From Pseudomonadota bacterium (GTDB lineage Bacteria > Pseudomonadota > Gammaproteobacteria > Xanthomonadales > Wenzhouxiangellaceae), in NCBI GenBank assembly GCA_013285445.1, contig CP053448.1, forward strand, positions 2,170,001 to 2,234,000: a stretch of 64,000 bases of DNA, in the 5' to 3' direction. Each line of letters opens with the position of its first letter. Positions within the stretch are counted from its first letter, which is position 1. The notes below the pieces were generated by a model. That model saw nothing but the letters and a program-made list of their open reading frames with translations. It made no database searches and was not told the DNA's origin. Both the position numbers and the translations under genes were made by a program. Shown one piece after another: positions 52,314 to 61,358 of the stretch.

Positions 52314-53378
52314 TCAGGCCACGATCCGGACCGGAATCGTTGCGGACCGATCCGCTTGTTCGAGGCCGGAATCGATCACCGCGGCATGGTGACAGGCCCT
52401 GCTGGACGGGCCATACAGACTGCCGTCTTCTTTCAGCGCCAGGGCGTGGCAGCGGCCGCAGTAGCTGCTTTTCTCGCAGCTGCCGCATACCGCCAGGTCG
52501 GCCCGCCGGATGCGGCGGATTTCTTCGAACCAGGCCGAGTTTTCCCACACTTCGCGAAAGGACCGATCGCGCAGGTTGCCGCCGGCGCCGGGCATGATGG
52601 TGCAGGCATGGACGTTGCCGGCAGAGTCGATGCTCGCGGTTCGAGTCGCGGCGCCACACAGCGGCAGCGAATCATCGCCGGCCCTGCCTTCGTCCGGCGA
52701 CCAGCATCCGGTATAGCTGTCGTTGACGACAGGCAGCAGATCACGCTTGTCCACGGCCAGCGCACAGGGCGCCGAATCCCCGTCCCGCCGGGGAAGAATG
52801 TTGGGGTCGGCGCGGAACGTCGCGCCGATGCGCCGGGCGTAGTCGGCCACGTCGTCAATGCAGTGACGGTTGAGCGTCAATACCGGGGTTTTCAGCTCCA
52901 GCTCGACGTCGCGCTCGAGCAGGCGCTCGATCCCGGCCAGGGTGCGGCGGAACGATCCGCGCCGGCAGGTGATCCGGTCGAAGACTTCGGCGTTAAGGCT
53001 GTAGAGCGTGATCTCGACCGCGCAGCCCAGCTCGGCGAGCTGGTCGGCGCGCGGGTTGTCGATCAGGTAGCCGTTGGAAAAGAGTCTCAGGCTGAAGCCC
53101 AGCCCGCGGGCGTGCCGGGCGATGGTCAGCCAGTCCTTGCGCAAAAACACTTCGCCGCCGGTCAGGGTCAGCCACAGGGTGCCCATGTCGGCCAGTTCCT
53201 TTAGCAGCTCGAGCACGCGTTCGGTCGAGAGCAGGTCGGGCGCATGGAAATCGGCGATATAGCAGTGCTGGCAGCGGTAGTTGCAGTGGTGGGTCAGCTC
53301 CAGCGACACCGCCAGCGGGATCTGCCGGCGGGTGGCGTAGTTCAGCAGACCGGCATGACTTGTGAGTCGGCTGCTCAT
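52314..53378 (-). CDS. Radical SAM / SPASM peptide-modifying enzyme
   Basis: 354 residues from ATG 53378, overlapping the kinase stop (TGATG). Radical-SAM Cys residues are C32, C36, C39 in THHCNYRCQHCYIADF, followed by TLTGGEVFLRKDW. The C-terminal SPASM region has Cys in PLCGAATRTASI, NVHACTIMPG, LAVCGSCEKSSYCGRCHALA and SSRACHH, enough for two auxiliary clusters. PqqE, thioether-forming and mycofactocin enzymes share this plan and need a PqqD-like partner, which is two genes upstream. Confidence 0.92.
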   Translation of the reverse strand: MSSRLTSHAGLLNYATRRQIPLAVSLELTHHCNYRCQHCYIADFHAPDLLSTERVLELLKELADMGTLWLTLTGGEVFLRKDWLTIARHARGLGFSLRLFSNGYLIDNPRADQLAELGCAVEITLYSLNAEVFDRITCRRGSFRRTLAGIERLLERDVELELKTPVLTLNRHCIDDVADYARRIGATFRADPNILPRRDGDSAPCALAVDKRDLLPVVNDSYTGCWSPDEGRAGDDSLPLCGAATRTASIDSAGNVHACTIMPGAGGNLRDRSFREVWENSAWFEEIRRIRRADLAVCGSCEKSSYCGRCHALALKEDGSLYGPSSRACHHAAVIDSGLEQADRSATIPVRIVA

Positions 53379-54166
53379 GCGGCTTCCGTCAACAGATTGA
53401 ACACTGCCGTATCCGGTCGAAAGCTCAGCGCGTAGACCGGCACCGCCCGAACCAGGGCCGTCAGCCGGTCCAGTGCCTCGCGCCGGCAGGCCGCCGAGGC
53501 CATCGGCCACCAGATGTGCCGGCACAGCTCTCTGGCCGCCTGCGCAGGGCCGAGCCGGTGCATTGCGTGGACGCCTCGACGACGCGGGTCCAGCGTCAGA
53601 ATACCGGCCAGTGGCGCAGCGCCCGGCCGATGGCAGGCAAACGGCAGCGACTCGGCAATCCATTGCCCGTCAACATATCGGACCGCATTGCTTTCATCGG
53701 CCACGGCACTGGCCCCGGCCAGACCGGCCAGGGTTGATTTCCCGGCGCCCGATTGGCCAACGGCCAGCCATCCGGCCCCGGCCTGCAGCACAAAAGCGGA
53801 GTGAAAAATCAGGCCACGATCCGGGTAGATTACTGGCAATAGCTGGCGGATCACATGTTCGGCCGGGTAAAGCGCCGAGGGGCCACACACGGTGGCCCGG
53901 GTCGCGCCAAAATCGATATCCCCGAAGAAGGTTGCGCCGGTGACCCGACAGCCGCCATCGCGCGGGCTGATCCCTACCGGCTCGTTAAAGGCGCTGCGCG
54001 GCGAGCCGGAAAACGGCAGTGGCCCGCCATTCGACCGGTGCCACAGCTCGAACGCACTCATCCCCTGGCCAATGGCGGATCCGAATCGAATACCGGCATG
54101 CTTCAGCCAGTGCGCATCGTCCGAGACGAGCTTTAGCGTCACTGCACCGAAGGCCACGCTCAGCAT
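53375..54166 (-). CDS. HPr-kinase-like protein (module B)
   Basis: 263 residues from ATG 54166; GTG 54214 and TTG 54208 (behind GAAGG) would give a longer form beginning just after the PqqD-like stop. Key part: IFHSAFVLQAGAGWLAVGQSGAGKSTLAGLAGASAVADESNAVRY, with Walker A and the acidic pair. It resembles the HprK-related kinase A type, which is known to occur beside PqqD-like proteins. Substrate unknown. A much longer open frame extends upstream across the PqqD-like gene but is not coding. Confidence 0.82.
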   Translation of the reverse strand: MLSVAFGAVTLKLVSDDAHWLKHAGIRFGSAIGQGMSAFELWHRSNGGPLPFSGSPRSAFNEPVGISPRDGGCRVTGATFFGDIDFGATRATVCGPSALYPAEHVIRQLLPVIYPDRGLIFHSAFVLQAGAGWLAVGQSGAGKSTLAGLAGASAVADESNAVRYVDGQWIAESLPFACHRPGAAPLAGILTLDPRRRGVHAMHRLGPAQAARELCRHIWWPMASAACRREALDRLTALVRAVPVYALSFRPDTAVFNLLTEAA

Positions 54167-54224
54167 GCTTGCGGACTGACTGCCTGCACCGCTCGAAACC
54201 GGTCTCAAGATCACCTTCGGCCGG

Positions 54225-54653
54225 CTAACAGGATGGGTCCGGGTTTGCGTCGCAGGCAGCGCTCTGCCCGGGGCAAAAAGCGCCGGACTGGCCGAAGTTG
54301 CGAATCTCCTCGCGCCAAAGCAGTTGTGGCGATGATGCTGTTGCAATCCATTCCTGCAGGGCCGATCGCTGTGCTGCGTCCAGTGGCCGGACTTGCCCGA
54401 GGTCTGCCGCAACCAGCAAACCACACTCGATGAGCTCGTCGATAAACACGGTCCAGGCGCTGTGGCGTTCGTGATCCAGTGTGCCGCCGGGAGTGCCGAG
54501 CAGGTGCTGCGGATCAAGCGCACAGTCGTCCATTTGCCGCAACAGGTATCCGGCAGACGGGCTGAGGCCATACATCCAGTTGGCGTCGAGATCGATGACA
54601 ACGGTCTCGTCGCCGATTTCACGCCAGGCCAGTTGCGGGTTTCTAATGATCAT
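54225..54653 (-). CDS. PqqD-like protein with Cys-rich C-terminal tail (module B)
   Basis: 142 residues from ATG 54653, after AGAGG. Residues 1 to about 88 are PqqD-like: RNPQLAWREIGDETVVIDLDANWMYGLSPSAGYLLRQMD and FIDELIECGLLVA. Typical PqqD proteins stop near residue 90-95. Here about 50 residues follow, ending FCPGQSAACDANPDPSC with Cys127, Cys134 and Cys142. This tail looks like a RiPP core joined to its own recognition domain, next to a radical-SAM enzyme. That it is modified is a hypothesis. Confidence 0.75.
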   Translation of the reverse strand: MIIRNPQLAWREIGDETVVIDLDANWMYGLSPSAGYLLRQMDDCALDPQHLLGTPGGTLDHERHSAWTVFIDELIECGLLVAADLGQVRPLDAAQRSALQEWIATASSPQLLWREEIRNFGQSGAFCPGQSAACDANPDPSC

Positions 54654-54756
54654 CCTCTGCCTCTTTCCTTGGTTCGCCAATCGGTGTCCGGTTCGGTGTT
54701 GCGGGTTTCCAGGTCAAGGCCTCAAGCGGGTGAAGCCCGTCTTTTCCTGACACCTC

Positions 54757-55401
54757 TCATTCCAGAATATAAAACTCGACCGCCTTGGTACACGGATTGT
54801 CTCCGTCGCCCAGATACGCCTCCACCGTCCACAAGCCATAGAGTGAGTTGGTCGAAATCAGCGTACCACCTACCGGCAGCGCAACCGGCACGTCGAAGAA
54901 GCTGTCGCCGTTGATGCGCTGCTCTTCGGCCCGGGCGACAGCCACGGGGTGCGGATAACCGGGCAACCGTCGTTCGGCGCGATCACCCGGGTTGTTGGCA
55001 AACGGCACGTCGATTTGCTCGTAGAGATGACCGTTGGGGGTGTAGAACCGGAAGGTGGCCACCGAATCGGACAGCCCCTGCCGGGTCACGCGCAGCCTGA
55101 ATCCGGCATCGATCACTTCGGCAGCGCTGAAGCGCGGTTCACTGCCAGGGCGACGGGACGCGCTGTGTTCAACAGCGGCAAGCTCGATGCAGCGGGCGTT
55201 GAGTGATTCACCAGACACGAAGTCATCGACACGCTGCAGCGTGACCGGCGCCCGGACTGGTGGCCCGGGATCCTTTGTGATGCCCAGGTCCCGTTGCCCC
55301 ATGGCCGGGCTGCTCAACACCAACGAACTGACCAGAACAACCACTGTGCCATGCCATACGGCGACCGGGCGGAGAAGGCTCTTTCGGTTCATCGTGTTCA
55401 C
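54757..55401 (-). CDS. Secreted protein of unknown function (module B)
   Basis: 214 residues. N-terminal signal LLRPVAVWHGTVVVLVSSLVLSSPAMGQ with a probable cut after AMG. The mature part is beta-rich, with ATFRFYTPNGHLYEQIDVPF, LPVGGTLISTNSLYGLWTVEAYLGDGDNPCTKAVEFYI, which recalls Ig-like fold proteins. I do not recognise the family. ATG overlaps the subtilase stop by 4 bp (ATGA), so the two are co-translated. Confidence 0.75.
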   Translation of the reverse strand: MNTMNRKSLLRPVAVWHGTVVVLVSSLVLSSPAMGQRDLGITKDPGPPVRAPVTLQRVDDFVSGESLNARCIELAAVEHSASRRPGSEPRFSAAEVIDAGFRLRVTRQGLSDSVATFRFYTPNGHLYEQIDVPFANNPGDRAERRLPGYPHPVAVARAEEQRINGDSFFDVPVALPVGGTLISTNSLYGLWTVEAYLGDGDNPCTKAVEFYILE

Positions 55402-58400
55402 TCCTGGACAGTGATTGGGTGATCGACCGCGTAAATCACGCCGGCGTCCGTTCCGACCTTGATATGCCCGCTGGCAACCCGGTATGAAGGCGCGCCGACC
55501 GCGGCGCTGCCGTCGCCGAGAATGACCGACCCTGTGACGCTGCCGCTGCTCGTGCGGTCCAGCTGGTAGAGCCGTCCATTGCCGCTGCCAACCAGAACGT
55601 CGTCGCCCAGCAGCAACGGAATGGACGGGCTGTCAATGGCAGTGCTCCATTGTGTAGCACCGGTGCCATCCAGGGCCCAGACCGTGTTGGTCGTACTGAG
55701 AATCAGGTGGCCGTTGCCGGCTCGCCAGACAAAGCCCTTGACGGCGCCGTCATCGAGACTCGTTTGCCACAGCAGACTACCGTCGGTGGCGTTCAGCGCA
55801 ATGACGCGGCCGTCATTGGTGCCTGCATAGACCACGCCATTGTGCAGCACCGGCGAGCCGTCAATATCGCCCACGGCGACAGACCAGGCCTTGCTGGCCG
55901 AACTGGTCGCCACGTTCAGTGCCCACATCGTGTGATCACTGCCGGTGGCGTGCGCGCGGCTGGCGAAATAGACCCGGTCGTTGGCGTAATCAACGGCCGG
56001 ACCGCCGCTGATGATGCCAATGGCGCTGCTGCCACCGCCGTTGTCGAAACTCCAGGCCTGCGTGCCATCGGCCAGGTTCAGGCCGTAGAACGCGTTGTTG
56101 CCCGAGCTGTTACGGGTCCCGACAAACACCTGGTCGACAGAACCGCCAAAACCGCTGAACATGAGCCCGACCGAACCCTGCAGCATGCTGCCGAGCTGGC
56201 CGGACTGCCAGACCGCAGCGCCGCTGTCGGCATTGATGGCATACACCCGACCGTCCTGGGAGCCCATGAAAACAACCTTGGCCCCGCCGATGGCATTGGG
56301 CACCACCGGCGGGCGTGACTGAACACCACGGTTCATTGCATGCGGCGTCCAGTTCGACGGCCAGGTCCCGCCGCTGACGCCGCTGTCGATGCCGTGCAGG
56401 ATCCGGTCGTTGGAAGTCGCATAAACAGACCCGATTCCCGGCGGCGTCATGGCCGTGGCGCCGGTGCTGTAGGCCCACTTGACCGGGCCGGCGGTGTCCA
56501 TCGGGCGGCCTGAATTGAAGCGGCCAGCCGAATATTCGCCGTTGCCGTTGTCGACGAACACGCCGTAGTAGTAGGTGGTGCCGTTGGTCAGGCCGGTGTG
56601 CTGGTAGCTGTCCTTCGCCCCGGCCGTGCCGTTGACGGTTGCCACCAGGGTGCCGTCCGACGGCCCCGTCGGGTAGGCGTCGGTGCGCATCCGGATTATG
56701 GCGTTGTTGTAACCGGAGCCGGGGTTGATCCACTCAAGCGTGTTGCTGCCGTTGGCGGAGGCGACGGTCAGGTAGTCGATGTTTTCGGGGGTGGTGCCGG
56801 CGATATCGCAAGAACCACTGGCTGCGGCGCTGACAACGACATCGTCGATGAACCAGCCGTCGTCGGTCACGGTACAGTCGGTAATGGCCGTAAACGCAAT
56901 ATGGAGGGTCTGACCGGCGCAGCCGCCGGTGCCGCCGGTAATGCCGTCACAAACGGCGTCCAGATCAACTTCCGTATCGACGAAACTGCCGCGGCTACCC
57001 GTCCAGACGCTGATACCTCCTGCGCCAGTTGGCGGACATAAGTTGCTCAGGCCCGTATCGTAGGCGGGACCAGCAAGGAAACTGGTGTCGCTGACCAGAC
57101 TGTACGATGAGCCATCCAGTGACACTGCCAGGGTCAGGCCATCAAAACCCGACTCCATTTCATGCCGATGCGAGAAGGCGAGCTTGACCGCGCTGCTGCC
57201 GGCAGGCACGTTGATACCGCTGCCGCCGCCGGGCTCGGCAAAGGTGAAGTAGTCCGATCCATAGTTGGTCGCGCAACTGGTGCCGCCAAAGCGGAAAATG
57301 CCGCTGCCGCTGCTGGCCGTGCAGCTCTGGATGCCGCGCCACGATTCAGTGGGTGCGCCACTGACAAAGGTACCGAGCACCCAGTCATCCAGCCCGCTGC
57401 CGGACTCGAAGTCGTTTTCGTAAAGCGTTCCGCCAACGCTCAATGTGTCGCTGGCCGAGACCTGGTTGGTATCCTGATTGCCGTTGGCACACAACCCGCT
57501 TCCGCCATTGGTGGCGTCTTCGGCCTGCACGATGTAGTGATACTCCGTGCCTGTCGCGGCGGTGGTGTCGTCGAAGAATTCTGCGGTTACACACGAGGCA
57601 ATCAAGTTCGATACATCGGGCGTGAAGCCGGCGCTGGTGGAGCGATAGACGTTGTAGACCAGCGGATCGCCACCCGGACAGTTCGAAGTGCCGGCGTTCC
57701 AGGACGCACGCAGGGCACAGCTGCCGTCGGTCGGCGCGACTGACTGGACACCGGAAAAGTTCGGGGCGTTGCTGCAGTCGCCGGTGGCGTAGATGGACAC
57801 CTCGCTGGACTGGGGCGACTCGCAGGCTGCGCCGTTGTGGTAGGCGGAGACCACGTAGTGATACTCCACGCCGCCGTCAAGGCCGGTATCGGAATAGCCG
57901 GTTGCCGTGACGCCCGAGGCAATCTGGGTATAGGGGCCGCCCGAAGAGGTCGAGCGATAAACCCGGTAGCTGTCGGCATCGGTGACCGAATTCCAGCTCA
58001 GATCGACCTGCCCCGCTGATGGCGCCGAAGCGCCCAGGCCGGTCGGGGCGCTGAGGTCGCCGCAGACAAAGCCGGTGACCGTGGCCGAATCCTCGTTGGA
58101 CGGCGAGGACTCACAGCTGGGGTCATTGAACGCCGTCACTTCGTAATAGAACGTCTCGCCGGCGGACAGTCCGGTATCGGAATAGCTGGTCGTGGTCACA
58201 CCCGAGGCAATCTGCGTGAACGGCCCGCCCGATGTGCCGGCGCGATAGACGTTGTAGCTGTCGGCCGTGACCCCGGTCCAGCTCAGGTCGATCTGGTTGT
58301 CCACACTGACAGTCGCGGCCAGACCGGAGGGGGCGTTGGGGTTCTGGCATGGGAGCCCGAAAACCGCGCCGGCAACCAGCGCATAGGGCTGCGTGTTGGT

Positions 58401-60971
58401 GCCGGCGCCACCGTTGCCCGGCACGCTGTAGCCGATCACGCGGACCGTCCACTGACCGGTTTCCGGGCTGGAGACGTGAACCCGTTCGACGTTATTGAGC
58501 CGATCGGCGCTGCCGCCGCTGTAGTCATTTCGATTGGGGTAATAGATCGTGTTGCTGGGCGACTCGACTTCGAGGTCCAGGTCGTTGATCAGCTTGACGC
58601 CGGAGCCGGTTGCAGCATAAGGGTCGGTCCAGGCGAGGGTGACGCGCAGCGGGTCGGCGTTGCTCGCCACATCGAAGGTGTAGGTATCCTGGTTGCCCGT
58701 TTGCAGGCCCGCAGTGACGTCGCGCACAAACATGCCGCGACCGGCATCCTGCCCCCATCCCTCACCGGGAAAGAGGCTGCCCATGAGGTCGACCCGCCCG
58801 TAGCCCTGGGCATTGTTGGGCGTGTCGTTGGGGCTATCCCAGGACGGCGGGAATTCCTGCGTGCTGCCGGTGCCGTACTGCCCCGGGCTCATGTCGAAGG
58901 CGCCGTTGATCAGCGTCGCCTTGACCAGAGCCGCCGAGGGATTGAATCCATCGCCGCTGACCGGGCTGCCATGCGTGGTGTCGGTGTTGTTGGGGTGCCA
59001 GCCATCTTCGTAGTACTGACGCACCAGCAGCGCCGTTCCGGCCAGCATGGGATTGGCCATCGATGTACCGCCCATGCTGACGTAAAAGCTCTCCAGACCG
59101 GGATCAACGTTGCACAGGCCCCAGCCGCCGGTGGCGGCCTGGGATTGATCGGTGCGCACGGAGATGATTCCGATGCCTGGTGCCGCCAGGTCCGGCTTGA
59201 TGCGGTCGTCGGTGGTCGGGCCGCGGCTGGAAAACGCGCCCATGCCGCTCGGGTTGTCGGCCATCTTGTCGGAATTGATCGGATTGACGGAATAGGCGCA
59301 GCCATTGAACCAGCCCCAGGCCTGTTGTTCCGTGCTGTTGCTGACGCTGCAGTCACCGGCCGGGTATTCGTAGATGAAGCCGGGCCGGGCGTTTTCCGAA
59401 GCACCGACCGCGATCAGGCTCTTGCCGGTGGCCGGGGGCGTGATCGACATGGGATCAATAATGCCGTCGATCGGGTCACCGGTGCTCTGGCATGAAGTCC
59501 CATAACGCTGCCCGTCCACGCCGGAATTGCCGGCCGAAAAGGTGATCAGCATGTCGGGGTTGTCCCACATGAAGCGGTCGATATCCTGCGACTCGCTTAA
59601 ATACTGGCCGTAGCTGCCGCCGTAACCCCAGGAGTTGGAATGGACACGGGCACCATCGTTGTAGGGCGGCTGAAACAGATTGGCCAGGTTACTCGGGAGC
59701 CCACCCAGGTTGCCGCCACTGTCCATGACCGACTGAAACACCAGATCAGCCTTCGGTGCGGCACCGGCGTAGCTGCCGGCAAACTGATTGTTGGCGGGAT
59801 CGGAGCCGGATTCCACACCACCGCCGAGCATTGAGCCGGCCACGTGGGTGCCGTGACCGCCGCCGCTTGATTCGGGATCGGACCAGTCGTTGGTGCGGCC
59901 CAGGGCGTAGGCCTGGATGACGCGCATGGGGTTGGTGCCGGAACCGCTTTCCCCGAAATCCCGGTGCAGCGTGCTGAAATTGCCGGTCGACAAGCCGGTA
60001 TCGGCAACGGCGCCAACCTGCCCTTCACCGCGAATGCCCTTGGCCCAGACCGCCTCCACGTCGAGCACCGGACCGGACTGTGAACCGCGCCCATTGGTCA
60101 CTGAAGTCGAGGTCAGCCCCATGTCGTTGTGCAGGCGCGGCTTGGTCCAGCGCTCGGTCCAGAAGACGCCCGGATGCATGACCGCCTTGCGAACAATTCC
60201 CGCCGCGCCCCGGGTCTTGACGCGCCAGTGACCGTCGACCAGCACGATATCGGTCGAGGAAAGCCCCAGCCCTCTCAAAAAATCGACGACCGACGACTCA
60301 CGGGGATAGTAATGCCGATCAAGAACCAGACGAATGTTGAGCTCGTGCGTTGCATCGGACTCGATGACGTAGTCCAGCAGCGGCGGAATACGCCAGGCCG
60401 GCTGGTAGTAGCCGCCCCAGTGCACCTGGGAGAGCGTATGGATCCACTCCCAGTCATTTTCGTCCAGCTTGACCAGGTAGGCGTATCGGGGCACGTAGTT
60501 GAGGACTTCCACGCCACGCTCTTGCAGCAATCGCCGCAACTCGGCCTGATCGCCTGGCGACCTGGCCTGGACCAGAAAGTAGTCGCGCTCCTCCAGTCGA
60601 AAGGGCTTGTGGATCACTGAAGGGTGAAATGAAGAGAGATCCGGGTTGCGAAAAAGCACTTGCCCCGACGGGCCAGCCGACACAAGGTCTGCGGTCTCGA
60701 AACGGTAGGCGGCCAGGTCAATGAACAAGGTGTCCGAGCTGTAGTCAACCGGGTCGAAACGTTCGGAAAACGGAAAGAGCGACCGCCAGTCCGGATCGAC
60801 CACAATTACCGGTTCATCAAAGCCACTGGGCTCAATCGGTGCCGGAACCTCGCTGCGCCAGCTACTGGAAGAGGCGACCGCAATGGAGCCAACCACGAAC
60901 AGAACCACACCCGGCAGCAGTACCCACAGCAGCAGATTCAGGCTGCGCCGTTGCTCAACACGTTTTTCCAT
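55398..60971 (-). CDS. Large membrane-anchored subtilase with FN3 and beta-propeller domains
   Basis: 1857 residues. N-terminal membrane helix about 12-33 (LLLWVLLPGVVLFVVGSIAVAS), no clear cleavage site. Peptidase S8 triad: Asp324 in GAVADTGLS, His373 in GGHGTHVAG, Ser637 in GGTSMANPM, all intact. Then a P/pre-peptidase-type beta domain (about 740-870), fibronectin type III repeats (about 870-1160, with SYNVYRAGTSGGPFTQIASG), an adhesion-type jelly-roll region (about 1180-1390) and a C-terminal PQQ-type propeller (about 1480-1850, VYAINADSGAAVWQSG). First gene of the module B operon; GGGAG precedes its ATG. Confidence 0.9.
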   Translation of the reverse strand: MEKRVEQRRSLNLLLWVLLPGVVLFVVGSIAVASSSSWRSEVPAPIEPSGFDEPVIVVDPDWRSLFPFSERFDPVDYSSDTLFIDLAAYRFETADLVSAGPSGQVLFRNPDLSSFHPSVIHKPFRLEERDYFLVQARSPGDQAELRRLLQERGVEVLNYVPRYAYLVKLDENDWEWIHTLSQVHWGGYYQPAWRIPPLLDYVIESDATHELNIRLVLDRHYYPRESSVVDFLRGLGLSSTDIVLVDGHWRVKTRGAAGIVRKAVMHPGVFWTERWTKPRLHNDMGLTSTSVTNGRGSQSGPVLDVEAVWAKGIRGEGQVGAVADTGLSTGNFSTLHRDFGESGSGTNPMRVIQAYALGRTNDWSDPESSGGGHGTHVAGSMLGGGVESGSDPANNQFAGSYAGAAPKADLVFQSVMDSGGNLGGLPSNLANLFQPPYNDGARVHSNSWGYGGSYGQYLSESQDIDRFMWDNPDMLITFSAGNSGVDGQRYGTSCQSTGDPIDGIIDPMSITPPATGKSLIAVGASENARPGFIYEYPAGDCSVSNSTEQQAWGWFNGCAYSVNPINSDKMADNPSGMGAFSSRGPTTDDRIKPDLAAPGIGIISVRTDQSQAATGGWGLCNVDPGLESFYVSMGGTSMANPMLAGTALLVRQYYEDGWHPNNTDTTHGSPVSGDGFNPSAALVKATLINGAFDMSPGQYGTGSTQEFPPSWDSPNDTPNNAQGYGRVDLMGSLFPGEGWGQDAGRGMFVRDVTAGLQTGNQDTYTFDVASNADPLRVTLAWTDPYAATGSGVKLINDLDLEVESPSNTIYYPNRNDYSGGSADRLNNVERVHVSSPETGQWTVRVIGYSVPGNGGAGTNTQPYALVAGAVFGLPCQNPNAPSGLAATVSVDNQIDLSWTGVTADSYNVYRAGTSGGPFTQIASGVTTTSYSDTGLSAGETFYYEVTAFNDPSCESSPSNEDSATVTGFVCGDLSAPTGLGASAPSAGQVDLSWNSVTDADSYRVYRSTSSGGPYTQIASGVTATGYSDTGLDGGVEYHYVVSAYHNGAACESPQSSEVSIYATGDCSNAPNFSGVQSVAPTDGSCALRASWNAGTSNCPGGDPLVYNVYRSTSAGFTPDVSNLIASCVTAEFFDDTTAATGTEYHYIVQAEDATNGGSGLCANGNQDTNQVSASDTLSVGGTLYENDFESGSGLDDWVLGTFVSGAPTESWRGIQSCTASSGSGIFRFGGTSCATNYGSDYFTFAEPGGGSGINVPAGSSAVKLAFSHRHEMESGFDGLTLAVSLDGSSYSLVSDTSFLAGPAYDTGLSNLCPPTGAGGISVWTGSRGSFVDTEVDLDAVCDGITGGTGGCAGQTLHIAFTAITDCTVTDDGWFIDDVVVSAAASGSCDIAGTTPENIDYLTVASANGSNTLEWINPGSGYNNAIIRMRTDAYPTGPSDGTLVATVNGTAGAKDSYQHTGLTNGTTYYYGVFVDNGNGEYSAGRFNSGRPMDTAGPVKWAYSTGATAMTPPGIGSVYATSNDRILHGIDSGVSGGTWPSNWTPHAMNRGVQSRPPVVPNAIGGAKVVFMGSQDGRVYAINADSGAAVWQSGQLGSMLQGSVGLMFSGFGGSVDQVFVGTRNSSGNNAFYGLNLADGTQAWSFDNGGGSSAIGIISGGPAVDYANDRVYFASRAHATGSDHTMWALNVATSSASKAWSVAVGDIDGSPVLHNGVVYAGTNDGRVIALNATDGSLLWQTSLDDGAVKGFVWRAGNGHLILSTTNTVWALDGTGATQWSTAIDSPSIPLLLGDDVLVGSGNGRLYQLDRTSSGSVTGSVILGDGSAAVGAPSYRVASGHIKVGTDAGVIYAVDHPITVQE

Positions 60972-61358
60972 TCAAAGTCTCCCTTGCTCTCTTGAACTCG
61001 ACCTGTTTCCAGGATGCTGTCAGCCGTTGACCGGCAATCTGTGACCCGGCGACGCATGCACGGAGGCGATGCCCGACAACCAGACACTCAAAACGCCAAT
61101 AACCCTGAACCCCCACAGCCGATGAAAAGCTGGATTTCAATCTGGCGGCCCGTTTGCAGACCGCGAACCCCTGGTGCGGGACCAAGCTTACCCATAATGC
61201 CGTCACCGATTCAAGGCGACTGCACGTCAAACAGGCAAACGTTGAGTATTTTTTAAACAGTTCCGCGAAACACAGCTGGAATCTTGATTGGCATCAATAC
61301 AGCCACATCTCGGAATTCAGCGCCTGACCGGCCTGGCCGATACTTGTCGCAATCCCCG
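60972..61358. other. 387 bp gap, promoter region of module B operon
   Basis: Lies upstream of the minus-strand subtilase gene and downstream of the minus-strand phosphatase gene. It must hold the promoter for the module B operon, but no convincing -35/-10 pair was found by eye. No RNA gene, terminator hairpin with T-run, or coding frame is convincing. Confidence 0.4.

Noticed and set aside
54166..54622. N-terminal extension of the module B kinase
   Set aside because: The open frame upstream lies over the PqqD-like gene in another phase and has a Ser/Arg/Pro-rich shadow composition; the conserved domain starts after the PqqD-like stop.
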